Part shown: positions 26,286-35,098 of the stretch, in pieces | Layout of the letters: every line of letters begins with the position of its first letter | Numbering within the stretch: position 1 is the stretch's first letter | From: Firmicutes bacterium HGW-Firmicutes-7 | GTDB taxonomy: Bacteria > Bacillota > Clostridia > Lachnospirales > Vallitaleaceae | DNA: 64,000 nucleotides | Assembly (NCBI GenBank): GCA_002841375.1 | Contig: PGZO01000003.1 | Span: forward strand, 165,139 to 229,138 | Reading direction: 5' to 3' | Program-made: the position numbers and the translations under genes | The notes under the pieces: model-generated | Told to the model about the DNA's origin: nothing | Seen by the model: the letters and a program-made list of their open reading frames with translations, nothing else | The model's database searches: none

Positions 26286-28223
26286 TTACATACGTACGAT
26301 ACGATAATAGGTTTTTGAAGTTTTAAGATAACTGAACATATAAATAAATATATAGAACACAATCACACCTATAGAACTTAAAACAATAACACTCTCTTCA
26401 AATAAACCAATAACCGCAAATAATCTTACAATCATCTGTATCGCAACAAGCGTATGAATCGTTGCAAACAAAAGTGGTATAAAAAAAACAGTCATTATTT
26501 GTCTTCGAATTGTTGATTTCACTTCCCCATCGCTCAATCCAACTTTTTGCATGACCCAGAAATTATACCGATCATCATGCCCTTCTGATATTTGTTTATA
26601 ATACATGATAATCAAAAAACAGATTAAAAATACGATCCCACAAAAAATACCTAGAAACAGCAGCCCTCCTGCCATGGATTTAGTGTCAGCTTCGCCTGAT
26701 ATCACATCGTCAAAGCTTAACATTCCTGGTTGTTGAGAAGTCCATAGACTAAGTTTTTCAATTGTTTCTACTTTATTTTCCTCATTTAGCATTACAATGT
26801 ATTTAGTTTTGTATGCTAATTTTCCATCTATCCCTAATTCATGAAAAGTATTTTCTACCATTTTCTCATTTTTAAGAATGACATAGATAACATTTAGATA
26901 GACATTCCCATAAGATTTATTTACCCCAACAATTTTTTCTAATTCTTCTGTTACAGTAAAAGTCTGATCCCCAAGATGGATTTCCTTAAAATTAAGGTCT
27001 GGTCCATTCGTAAAAACAGCTACTTCACCATCCTCTAGGTTCAAGCTTTCATTCCCAAATTCTTCATATTGCTCTTGTGTCAAAAACCTTACTTTCTCTT
27101 TTGGTGCATACTCATCTTCCGATACACTGAAATGGTTTTCCTCTTGCACCAGCGACAAGTCAATATACACCATCTTATTAAACTGTTTAACATTCTCCAT
27201 AGGTATAGATGAAGTAACTTGATTTTCAAATATCATTTCAACATCATAGGCATAGCGATAGTTTACGATATGTGTCATACCAAAAAACAATGAAACAGTG
27301 CAGAGTAATGTTATAATAATCATCGTACTATATATACACATATTACTTAAACTTGTCGAACTCTTATTAATCCTTTGATGAATGCCAGAAACAGTAATAA
27401 AATTCTGTGCTTTATAATAAAATCTTTTGTTTTTTCTCATTTTTGTCAGCAACACATGTAGACCAGCTTTGAATATGCAGTAGGTTCCAATTATTACAAA
27501 AATAATGGCTAAAAAAAAGTTAGTAAAAATGAAGCCATCAACTTTTGAATTTATTGCAATCCAATAGCCCCCACATAAAACAATGACACCAATGCTACCT
27601 CTTAATACAGCAAACCTTGGTTCTCTGTCATTCTCTTTATGACTTCTCATCAATTCACTTGGTGTCAATCTATAAACACTAACTAAATTCTTTATTAATG
27701 TGAAGAGGTATAGAATCAGGAAAAACACCATTGTATTTAAGAAAGCCTTACCATTCAATTCAAACTGAATATGTAAATCCAAGCCGCTTAAATTCAACAA
27801 CAAGATAAACATGAATTTCCCTAGAACAAGACCTGTGGTTATACCACCAAAAAGCACCACCAAATAAATTACTAGCGTTTCTATTAAGAGCATAATACTA
27901 ATATGTTTTTTGCCTAGTCCCAATATTGTGTAAAGAGCCAATTCTTTTTTCCGTTGCTTAATTAGAAAACTATTCGTATATAAAAGAAATGGCACAAGAA
28001 TAATTCCCAACACCACTAACCCGATCATCATTAATACCTTTATATACCCACTATAAGGAAGCGTATAAACAAGATCGTTCACAATGATGGATGATAACGT
28101 AAAAAAGACGAAAACAGCAAAAGCGCCAGCAAAAATATATGGACCATAGATACTATTATTCTTCAAAATGCCATTAATAGCCAACACTGGCAACAAGTGG
28201 CGCTTTTTCTTTTTCTTCACCAT
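26286..28223 (-). CDS. Bce-type ABC transporter permease (FtsX family)
   Basis: This 645-residue protein has ten predicted membrane helices and one large extracellular domain between helices 7 and 8 (about residues 310-515), the hallmark of BceB-type permeases that sense and remove cell-wall-active peptide antibiotics. It starts on an ATG that overlaps the ATPase stop codon by one base (TGATG), implying translational coupling. Upstream in the same direction lie a receiver/winged-helix regulator and an intramembrane-sensing kinase, so this is a complete detoxification module. The peptide it recognises (bacitracin-, nisin- or lantibiotic-like) cannot be inferred. Confidence 0.92.
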   Translation of the reverse strand: MVKKKKKRHLLPVLAINGILKNNSIYGPYIFAGAFAVFVFFTLSSIIVNDLVYTLPYSGYIKVLMMIGLVVLGIILVPFLLYTNSFLIKQRKKELALYTILGLGKKHISIMLLIETLVIYLVVLFGGITTGLVLGKFMFILLLNLSGLDLHIQFELNGKAFLNTMVFFLILYLFTLIKNLVSVYRLTPSELMRSHKENDREPRFAVLRGSIGVIVLCGGYWIAINSKVDGFIFTNFFLAIIFVIIGTYCIFKAGLHVLLTKMRKNKRFYYKAQNFITVSGIHQRINKSSTSLSNMCIYSTMIIITLLCTVSLFFGMTHIVNYRYAYDVEMIFENQVTSSIPMENVKQFNKMVYIDLSLVQEENHFSVSEDEYAPKEKVRFLTQEQYEEFGNESLNLEDGEVAVFTNGPDLNFKEIHLGDQTFTVTEELEKIVGVNKSYGNVYLNVIYVILKNEKMVENTFHELGIDGKLAYKTKYIVMLNEENKVETIEKLSLWTSQQPGMLSFDDVISGEADTKSMAGGLLFLGIFCGIVFLICFLIIMYYKQISEGHDDRYNFWVMQKVGLSDGEVKSTIRRQIMTVFFIPLLFATIHTLVAIQMIVRLFAVIGLFEESVIVLSSIGVIVFYIFIYMFSYLKTSKTYYRIVRM

Positions 28224-28984
28224 CAGAATTCACCTCCAACCTGAAGAGACGTAAGCGTTTCTGAAATCTTCTTATACATCTTTTCATAAGAATTCACTCC
28301 CCGGTATATCTGGTTGAAGATTTTCCCATCTCGAATAAAAAGCACCCTACTAGCATGGCAAGCCGCTTTAATACTATGAGTCACCATAAGTATGGTCTGC
28401 CCTCCTTTATGAATTTCCGAAAAAAGTTCTAATAAGTGTTCTGACGATTTTGAGTCAAGCGCTCCTGTGGGCTCGTCCGCTAGAACCAGTTTAGGTCTAG
28501 TAATCAAAGCTCTCGCTACAGCAGTTCTTTGCTTTTGACCTCCAGACACTTCATAGGGATACTTTTTCAACAAATTCTCAATGCCTAAACGTTTAGTTAG
28601 GGCTTTCATTCTTTCCTCCATGTCACCAAAGCTTTCTCCAGCCAAAACCATGGGCAAATATATGTTATCTTCAATACTCAACGTATCCAATAAGTTAAAG
28701 TCTTGAAATACAAAGCCCAGATTATCTCTTCGAAATGCAGATAATTGACTTTGTTTTAATCCTAATATATTCTCCCCTTCTAAAATAACTTCGCCTGAGG
28801 TTGGCCGATCGATCGTCGCCAAAATATTCAATAGCGTTGTTTTTCCCGATCCGGATTCCCCCATAACCGCAATATACTCTCCTTGTTCAATTGAAAACGA
28901 TATAGAATCCAAGGCCTGCACTTTATTTAATCCCAAACGACTCGAATAGATTTTATCTAAATTTTTTATTTCTAGCAGTAGCAT
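28223..28984 (-). CDS. Bce-type ABC transporter ATP-binding protein
   Basis: This 253-residue ATPase has Walker A (GESGSGKTT, about residue 40), the Q-loop, the ABC signature VSGGQKQR and Walker B (LVLADEP) with the LDSKSS D-loop and switch histidine (MVTHS). It belongs to the MacB/LolD-like subgroup that pairs with FtsX-type permeases. It overlaps the permease gene by one base and lies 78 bases after the kinase gene. Together with the permease it should release peptide antibiotics from lipid II cycle targets and also act as the sensor for the kinase. Confidence 0.95.
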   Translation of the reverse strand: MLLLEIKNLDKIYSSRLGLNKVQALDSISFSIEQGEYIAVMGESGSGKTTLLNILATIDRPTSGEVILEGENILGLKQSQLSAFRRDNLGFVFQDFNLLDTLSIEDNIYLPMVLAGESFGDMEERMKALTKRLGIENLLKKYPYEVSGGQKQRTAVARALITRPKLVLADEPTGALDSKSSEHLLELFSEIHKGGQTILMVTHSIKAACHASRVLFIRDGKIFNQIYRGVNSYEKMYKKISETLTSLQVGGEF

Positions 28985-29062
28985 GTTAACTCCTTTACTT
29001 TCAGTATTTTCATCACTTTACTCTGCCTATTTTACAGCTTTTTATAACTTTAATCCATAGTT

Positions 29063-30112
29063 TCAGCTTACATCTAAAGGCTCTATCTTACATTTGTGTA
29101 AGAAATCAATCTTAATACTTGTTCCTTTTCCTACTGTCGATTCGACACCTAAACTATGACCTAGATGATTCAATATTTTTTTCGTCAAATACAGCCCAAT
29201 ACCTGTTGCCTTTGTATCTATTCTTCCATTATAGCCCGTAAATCCTTTATCAAATATGCGGAGTAGATCCTCTTCTCGTATGCCGATCCCTGTATCTTCA
29301 ATGATTAAGCTTATTCGATTCTCTCCTTTAAAGGTTTTAATTTTTATTTTACCTTCGTATGTATATTTGATACTATTTGACAATATCTGTTCGATGACAA
29401 TATTCAACCATTTTTCATCTGTCAAAACAAGGCACTCCTCCAACTCTAATTCAACGCCCACCCGCCGATTAATAAAATATACACTGTGCTTTTTAAGCAC
29501 AGTCCTTACAATATCATCTAACTTGTACTCTTGAATTAATAAATCATTTGACAAATCTCCAATTCGATTATAGTGCATCACCATATCTGTATACTGTTCA
29601 ATCTTATATACTTCTTCCAACAAAGTATATGCCTTTTTTGCTGAAAAAGCATAATTATCTTCATTGCTCAACATCAAACGTAAGGCTGAAATTGGTGTTT
29701 TTATCTGATGGGCCCATAAGGAATAATAGGCATCTCGTTCCTCATTCATACTAAGAATTGCCCGTTCATATTTTTTATGATGTTTTTTGATGTTTGTGAT
29801 AACCTCTTGGATATGTTTAAACTCATAAGATTCATTAAAAATACAAGATACATCTTCATATTCTGAATGCTCATTAATGCGAGCTATCTCTTGGTAACGA
29901 CGAAAGTATTTCCAAAAATCAACTATAAAAAAAACAACGCCAAAAAAACATGTAACGATTACAGGATAATATAAATAAATAAAATCCTCAAATCGATACA
30001 GTAACCATACTGCAATAAAAACCAATTCAACTGCCATAAAGAACATCAACTGACTGATGCGATCATGGATAAAACGCCGCAAAACCTTAATTATTGTTTT
30101 ATACAATGACAT
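29063..30112 (-). CDS. BceS-like intramembrane-sensing histidine kinase
   Basis: This 349-residue kinase has two N-terminal membrane helices with almost no extracellular loop (about residues 15-65), then a linker, a DHp helix with the phospho-accepting histidine in WAHQIKTPISALRL, and an HATPase domain (NSIKYT N-box, DTGIGI, GIGLYLTKKIL). This architecture is typical of BceS kinases that rely on their ABC transporter for stimulus detection. I chose the ATG at 30112, which overlaps the regulator gene by 14 bases, over an upstream TTG. AAGGG lies eight bases before it. Confidence 0.92.
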   Translation of the reverse strand: MSLYKTIIKVLRRFIHDRISQLMFFMAVELVFIAVWLLYRFEDFIYLYYPVIVTCFFGVVFFIVDFWKYFRRYQEIARINEHSEYEDVSCIFNESYEFKHIQEVITNIKKHHKKYERAILSMNEERDAYYSLWAHQIKTPISALRLMLSNEDNYAFSAKKAYTLLEEVYKIEQYTDMVMHYNRIGDLSNDLLIQEYKLDDIVRTVLKKHSVYFINRRVGVELELEECLVLTDEKWLNIVIEQILSNSIKYTYEGKIKIKTFKGENRISLIIEDTGIGIREEDLLRIFDKGFTGYNGRIDTKATGIGLYLTKKILNHLGHSLGVESTVGKGTSIKIDFLHKCKIEPLDVS

Positions 30113-30770
30113 ATCCAATACCCTTTTTTGTTTTAATAAAATCAATAACTTCTATTTGACCTAATTTATTCCTTAAACGATTCATGTTCACTGTTAATGT
30201 ATTATCATCAACAAAACATTCATGATCCCACAACTTTTTCATCAGAACTTCTCTTTCTACAATACTTGAGGTATTTTCCATAAGCATTTGTAATATTTGA
30301 AATTCGTTCTTTGTCAGATCAATGGACTTGTTTTTATAATGGACTCTGGCGCTATTAATATCCAAAATAACCTTTCCATGTTCCAACAACATATTTTTAC
30401 TATGATAATCATAAGTTCGTCTTAATAACGCTTGAACTTTTGCATTCAAAACATCAAAATCAAAGGGCTTACCGATAAAATCATCCCCTCCCATGTTTAT
30501 CGCCATAAGTATATTCATATTCTCACTGTCCGTTGATATGAATATGATTGGAACCTTTGATATCTTTCGTATTTCCCCACACCAATAGAACCCATTGTAA
30601 AAAGGCAATTTAATATCCATCAACACAATGTGTGGTGAATAATTCAAAAATTCAGATATAACATCATTGAAATCTCGTACTTGAACAACACTATTTCCCC
30701 ATTTTTCAAGAGCATTTGCCATCTCATTGCAAATGTTTATATCATCTTCAACAATAAAAATTCGATACAT
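30099..30770 (-). CDS. BceR-like OmpR-family response regulator
   Basis: This 223-residue regulator has a receiver domain (IFIVEDD acidic pair, phospho-aspartate in IVLMDIKLPFYNG, lysine in FIGKPFD) and an OmpR/PhoB-type winged helix (LTKNEFQILQMLMEN, VNMNRLRNKLGQI). It heads the regulator-kinase-ATPase-permease module. GGAGG precedes the ATG. In the known systems the regulator activates the transporter gene through inverted repeats upstream of the ATPase. I did not find a convincing TNACA-N4-TGTAA site in the 78-base gap at 28985-29062. Confidence 0.93.
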   Translation of the reverse strand: MYRIFIVEDDINICNEMANALEKWGNSVVQVRDFNDVISEFLNYSPHIVLMDIKLPFYNGFYWCGEIRKISKVPIIFISTDSENMNILMAINMGGDDFIGKPFDFDVLNAKVQALLRRTYDYHSKNMLLEHGKVILDINSARVHYKNKSIDLTKNEFQILQMLMENTSSIVEREVLMKKLWDHECFVDDNTLTVNMNRLRNKLGQIEVIDFIKTKKGIGYVIV

Positions 30771-30867
30771 AACGCTCCTCCATTAATACAACATTGCTAT
30801 TTCTTTTTTAAATTTTTAACCATCTCAATAAATCTTCACGTACCATCTAATGACTCGCTTTGGACAT

Positions 30868-30896
30868 AGTGTAAACCATCAATTCACCTGTGTCAA
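30868..30896 (-). promoter_or_regulatory. Promoter of the Bce-type module
   Basis: On the minus strand TTGACA (30891-30896) and TACACT (30868-30873) are 17 bases apart, about 98 bases before the regulator start codon. The 5' leader has no obvious hairpin. Confidence 0.65.
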
Positions 30897-30954
30897 TAAT
30901 ACAATTCTTATATTCCATGGTTGTAGCGTCAAAAGTAAGTTAGTTCCTACTCCA

Positions 30955-31953
30955 CTATTGATTTAAATACTCGCCAAACACGGTGAAGGCATCCGTAATG
31001 TGATATTGTTCGGTATAGTGATCCCCTACTGCTCCTGCGGTAACTAAAATATACTCAGTTCCATTTTTCTCTGCTAAGCTGGCAAGGCACAGCCCTGCTT
31101 CATCGGTATAACCAGTTTTACCACCTAGAATTCTTCCACCATCAAATTTATTGCTATCCATCTTTTCAAACATGGTGCTATAAAAAGTAATTCCATCGGG
31201 GTGTAGCTTCGTACTTTTAGTTGTATAGCTCACAGAGGTGAAAATCTGGCGAAACGTTTCATTCCCTAAAGCATACTCAAGTAATATGGCGATATCTTTT
31301 ACTGTAGTATAGTGATTATCATCGTGAAGGCCACTTACATTGGTAAAATTAGAATTATCCATACCAAGTTCTTTTCCCTTCTCATTCATAAGCTTTGTAA
31401 AATCACTTTCTGTGTCTGATACGTGAAGTGCAAGTGACATGGAAGCGTCAGCTCCGGAAGCTAGAAGTGAACCGTATAACAGATCAATTGCAGGAACTTT
31501 CTCACCAGGTAAAAATCCTGCCATGGAAGCATTGGCTTTATTTAAGTCAGAAAAGATTTTCTCTGGCAAAACAATGGATTCTTTCAAGCTAGAAACATTA
31601 TCAATTACTACGATTGCCGTCATTATTTTTGTAAGGGAGGCTGGATATATTCGTTCCTCACTCCCAGTTCTAAAGGCTACCTTTTGATCCATCAGTCGAA
31701 CCAATATTGCAGAAGGACTATACAAATCTCCGCTTGAAGCATTAAAATTAATCGGTTCCTGTTTATTTATTGGCAAGGTAGCCTGGACATCTGATTTTGA
31801 TGATGTGGTGTCAATATCCCCATTTGGCCTATCAATCATAAGTGTCAAAAAGTCTCCGACGTTTTTATAAGCTCCTGTAACGAGCAATGCTGTAACCAGT
31901 GTAATAATAAATATTCTATTGTACCTAATCTTTCTTTTTCCTTTTCCACGCAT
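30955..31953 (-). CDS. D-alanyl-D-alanine carboxypeptidase (S11 family)
   Basis: This 332-residue protein has a basic leader and one N-terminal membrane helix (RIFIITLVTALLVTGAY, about residues 13-29) acting as a signal anchor. A DacA/DacF-like penicillin-binding domain follows with SLTK (nucleophile Ser, about residue 105), a second motif reading SGA where SGN is usual (LLASGADASM), and KTG (GGKTGYTDEAG). It trims the terminal D-Ala of peptidoglycan stem peptides. The C-terminal beta domain of classical DacA is absent. It lies upstream of the Bce-type module on the same strand, so a cell-wall stress link is plausible. A terminator-like hairpin precedes it (32035-32082). Confidence 0.9.
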   Translation of the reverse strand: MRGKGKRKIRYNRIFIITLVTALLVTGAYKNVGDFLTLMIDRPNGDIDTTSSKSDVQATLPINKQEPINFNASSGDLYSPSAILVRLMDQKVAFRTGSEERIYPASLTKIMTAIVVIDNVSSLKESIVLPEKIFSDLNKANASMAGFLPGEKVPAIDLLYGSLLASGADASMSLALHVSDTESDFTKLMNEKGKELGMDNSNFTNVSGLHDDNHYTTVKDIAILLEYALGNETFRQIFTSVSYTTKSTKLHPDGITFYSTMFEKMDSNKFDGGRILGGKTGYTDEAGLCLASLAEKNGTEYILVTAGAVGDHYTEQYHITDAFTVFGEYLNQ

Positions 31954-32034
31954 AAAATTAACTCCTTTTTGTCATTTTTATGTATTCAATGTTGCTGAAC
32001 TAGACTAATACAATACCATTTATTCGAACACAAC

Positions 32035-32082
32035 AAAAAAAACACAACCAGTTTCACTATATTTATTATAGCAAGTTGTGTT
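32035..32082 (-). terminator. Terminator-like hairpin in front of the carboxypeptidase gene
   Basis: On the minus strand AACACAAC and GTTGTGTT close a 26-base loop that contains a smaller TATA stem, followed by eight T residues. It lies 80 bases before the start codon at 31953, and no minus-strand gene ends ahead of it. It may be an attenuator or the end of a small RNA. The rest of the 376-base gap (31954-32329) holds only A/T-rich sequence and the fliB ribosome site. Confidence 0.6.
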
Positions 32083-32329
32083 GTGTTATATATTTGTTTT
32101 GTCTTAATAAAAGTCATCATTTTACGAACGATTTTCTTACATTTTACCTACAAGAATGAATTATTCCTAAGTAATCCCACCGCATAATCATACTTTTTCT
32201 TAACCATAAATTATTACCCGTCATAACACTGCCATCATAGCCCAATTTTACAATTCCAATGGCCTTTTGAATAAAAATAGTATAGAATGTAATTACCTCA
32301 AATAATGATTAAGGAGATTTCTTTCATTT

Positions 32330-33541
32330 ATGACAACGAAACTAGTATATCCTACTTATCTGAAACACTTCCAATGTATTGGCGGTTCATGTGAAGATAG
32401 CTGTTGTATTGGCTGGGCTGTTGATATTGACCGCCTAACCTATCGTCAATATTTTCGAACGAAAGATTTATCTATGCGTGAAATGTTTAAGACTTACGTA
32501 TATAAAAACAAAGACTCTTATAGCGAAAATGTAGATTATGGCAAGGTTCGTTTGGAAGCATCCATGCGTTGCCCATTTTTAGATACTGATCATTACTGTG
32601 AAATCTATCGCACCCTTGGAGAATCATATTTATCAAACGTATGCACCTCCTATCCACGAGTAACCAATGCGATTGACGACTTTTATGAGATTTCACTATA
32701 CGTATCTTGTCCTGAAGCCGCTCGACTAATTCTCTTAAACCCTGATGGTATATGCTTTCAAGAAAGTATACAACCTCTAAATAAACATATATTAGGTAGC
32801 ATTGTAGATACTCGCCTAGAAGAATATCAACAATCTCCAATTCAATATTTCAAGGAAATCCGCAGTAAATGCATTCAACTGATACAGAATCGCAAATACG
32901 CTCTGCCGGAGCGATTAGTTATTCTTGGCATTTTCCTTGAAGGCTTAGATGAGCAAAGTGAGATCAGCCAAAATGCTATGCTTTCTTATTTGAACACCTT
33001 CAATCCAGACGCTTATCCAACTATTGCAAGCGATTTTACTGGACTACCTCTTCAAATCAATTTATTTCAAAAATGGATTGAAAATTTAAATGTTCTTACT
33101 GATATAGAAAGCGAAAAATTCGTTGCATTCACTCACATTGTACAAGATTCTTTTATGCTTAATGGTCCTTGTGATATTAAGAAGAAAGCTTCACTTTACG
33201 AGGAATCTATGACAAAGTATATGAATCCATTTATGGAAGAGCATGGATATATTTTTGAAAACGATCTTGTTAACCTTATGTTTAGAAACGTTTTTCCTTT
33301 TTCAGCCACACACTGTATGTTTGATGGATACATGATGCTTATTATACACTTTTTATGGATACGCTTCTATCTTGCTGGTGTTTTTAAACACAACAAAGAA
33401 GCCTCTCCTGAAGAAGCTGTACTTTTAATACAAGTGTTAGCTAAAACCCTTGATCATCATAATACCTTTCTAGATGATCTTTTCCATGAACTCAAAGATA
33501 ATGAATTCGACCATATGGAATTTGTTAAGGCTCTGCTATAA
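32330..33541 (+). CDS. fliB: FliB-like flagellin lysine N-methylase
   Basis: This 403-residue protein has the cysteine-rich N-terminal pattern of FliB: FQCIGGSCEDSCCIGW (residues 14-29), then CPFL, CEIY and CTSYPR (to about residue 110). These cysteines are thought to hold an iron-sulfur cluster. FliB methylates surface lysines of flagellin. The C-terminal half is helical. AGGAG precedes the ATG. No flagellar genes are near, so the substrate in this organism is uncertain; related orphan FliB-like proteins occur in Clostridia and may act on other proteins. It is a single gene ending in a shared terminator. Confidence 0.82.
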   Translation: MTTKLVYPTYLKHFQCIGGSCEDSCCIGWAVDIDRLTYRQYFRTKDLSMREMFKTYVYKNKDSYSENVDYGKVRLEASMRCPFLDTDHYCEIYRTLGESYLSNVCTSYPRVTNAIDDFYEISLYVSCPEAARLILLNPDGICFQESIQPLNKHILGSIVDTRLEEYQQSPIQYFKEIRSKCIQLIQNRKYALPERLVILGIFLEGLDEQSEISQNAMLSYLNTFNPDAYPTIASDFTGLPLQINLFQKWIENLNVLTDIESEKFVAFTHIVQDSFMLNGPCDIKKKASLYEESMTKYMNPFMEEHGYIFENDLVNLMFRNVFPFSATHCMFDGYMMLIIHFLWIRFYLAGVFKHNKEASPEEAVLLIQVLAKTLDHHNTFLDDLFHELKDNEFDHMEFVKALL

Positions 33542-33607
33542 TAGCCATTGTATAAAATACATATAAACTTAATCGTTAAGAATAATCATTTATATCTGGA
33601 CAAATAA

Positions 33608-33684
33608 AAACCGCTTGATTTAATAAGTCAAAGGATGCTCGCCCATCAGTGGGGGCTCCTTCATTTGGTTAAATCAAGCGGTTT
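33608..33684. terminator. Long bidirectional terminator-like hairpin
   Basis: AAACCGCTTGATTTAA and TTAAATCAAGCGGTTT form a perfect 16-pair stem. It encloses a second hairpin built on GCCCATCAGTGGGGGC with AAGGA/TCCTT flanks. On the minus strand TTTTTATTT follows. It lies between the convergent fliB and DUF1015 genes. Its inner sequence resembles one at 60107-60142. Confidence 0.82.
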
Positions 33685-33713
33685 ATTTACATGCTTTGGT
33701 ATTTTTTCCTCTA

Positions 33714-34958
33714 TTACTTCAACAGGTGGATAAATAACCCACTTCGAAGCTTTGGTTCGAACCAAGTAGATTTGGGCGGCATCAATTCATCAGCATCTGC
33801 AATATTCATAAGCTCTTCAATTGAAGTTGGTACCAATGCAAATGCAACTGTCATGTCTTCATTAACACGACGTTCAAGCTCACCTAACCCTCTAATTCCT
33901 CCGACAAAATCAATTCTATTGTCTGTTCTAGGATCACCGATGCCAAGTATCGGCGATAGTAAATTAAGTTGCAAAATTGATACATCAAGACTAAGCACTG
34001 GGTCCTTCAAATTATAAGTCCCTTCTTTTGCTTCGAGCAAATACCATTTATCTTCTAAATACATACCAAATGTACCTTTTTTAGTCGGTCTAATTGGCTT
34101 CTTACTCGTTTCTAATATGTTAAAGTTTTTAACAACCTCCTCAATAAATGCTTCTGAGGTAAGCCCTCCCAAATCCTGAACCACTCTATTATAATCCATA
34201 ATTTTTAACTGCTCATCCGGAAATATTACAGATAAAAAATAATTAAATTCACCCGTTCCATCATCATTTGGATTTGCTTCTCTTCTCTTTAACCCAACCT
34301 TGACTGCTGATGCTGCTCGATGATGACCGTCTGCAATATAAAGACTATCAACTACCTTAAATTCCTGTTGTAATTTTTGAATGATTTCAGAATCACTAAT
34401 TACCCAAATTGTATGCCTAATACCATCATCAGCAACAAAATCAACCTCTTCTTTATGATGATCTGTCCAATTATTTACAAGTAAATCAATACTTTTTTGG
34501 GCTTTGTATGTAAGGAAAATTGGCCCCGTGTTCGCATCACAATAATCAACATGATTAATACGATCTGCTTCTTTTTCAGCTCTAGTTAATTCATGCTTTT
34601 TTATTGTATTATTTATGTATTCATCTATTGAAGTACATGCAACAATTCCCGTTTGAGTACGTCCATTCATCGTTAGTTTATAAATATATAAACACACTTT
34701 ATCGTCTTGGATCAGCTTCTTCTCTTCAATCATTTTATACATAGTATCTCTTGCTTTTTCATATACTGTTGAACTATAGGCATCTATACCTTCTGGGAAA
34801 AATGTTTCTGCTCTATCTATTTTCAAAAAAGAAATCGGATTATCTTTTACTACAATCCTTGCTTCTTGTGAGCTATATACATCATAAGGTAATGCCGCAA
34901 TTTCACGAACTAAATCAACTCTTGGTCTTACTCCTTTAAAAGGTTTAATAATAGACAT
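33714..34958 (-). CDS. DUF1015 family protein of the serine operon
   Basis: This 414-residue cytoplasmic protein starts MSIIKPFKGVRPR and has the DUF1015 pattern, including LPYDVYSSQEAR, the YIADGHHRAASAVKVG segment (about residue 210) and ILGIGDPRTDNRIDFVGG near the C-terminus. The His-rich GHHRAA stretch could be a catalytic or metal site. It occurs widely with serA and serC in anaerobes, but its function is not established. I chose the ATG at 34958 because AGGAGG lies six bases upstream. It follows serA by 140 bases, with a hairpin between (34987-35017). Confidence 0.85.
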   Translation of the reverse strand: MSIIKPFKGVRPRVDLVREIAALPYDVYSSQEARIVVKDNPISFLKIDRAETFFPEGIDAYSSTVYEKARDTMYKMIEEKKLIQDDKVCLYIYKLTMNGRTQTGIVACTSIDEYINNTIKKHELTRAEKEADRINHVDYCDANTGPIFLTYKAQKSIDLLVNNWTDHHKEEVDFVADDGIRHTIWVISDSEIIQKLQQEFKVVDSLYIADGHHRAASAVKVGLKRREANPNDDGTGEFNYFLSVIFPDEQLKIMDYNRVVQDLGGLTSEAFIEEVVKNFNILETSKKPIRPTKKGTFGMYLEDKWYLLEAKEGTYNLKDPVLSLDVSILQLNLLSPILGIGDPRTDNRIDFVGGIRGLGELERRVNEDMTVAFALVPTSIEELMNIADADELMPPKSTWFEPKLRSGLFIHLLK

Positions 34959-34986
34959 TTTCTTCCTCCTAATTTTAACAAACATA

Positions 34987-35017
34987 GGAGTCAAGGATTA
35001 ATCATATCCCTGACTCC
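34987..35017 (-). terminator. Hairpin between serA and the DUF1015 gene
   Basis: On the minus strand GGAGTCAGGGAT pairs with ATCCTTGACTCC (one G-U) around a seven-base loop. No long T-run follows, so it may be a partial terminator or an mRNA processing or stabilising site that sets lower DUF1015 expression. Confidence 0.6.
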
Positions 35018-35098
35018 CCGTTATGTAGTCAAGTTCTTATTAGCATTCTTGACTGTTCTCCTAAATAGTTCAAAGACTGATAACCAGCTTCGACTACC

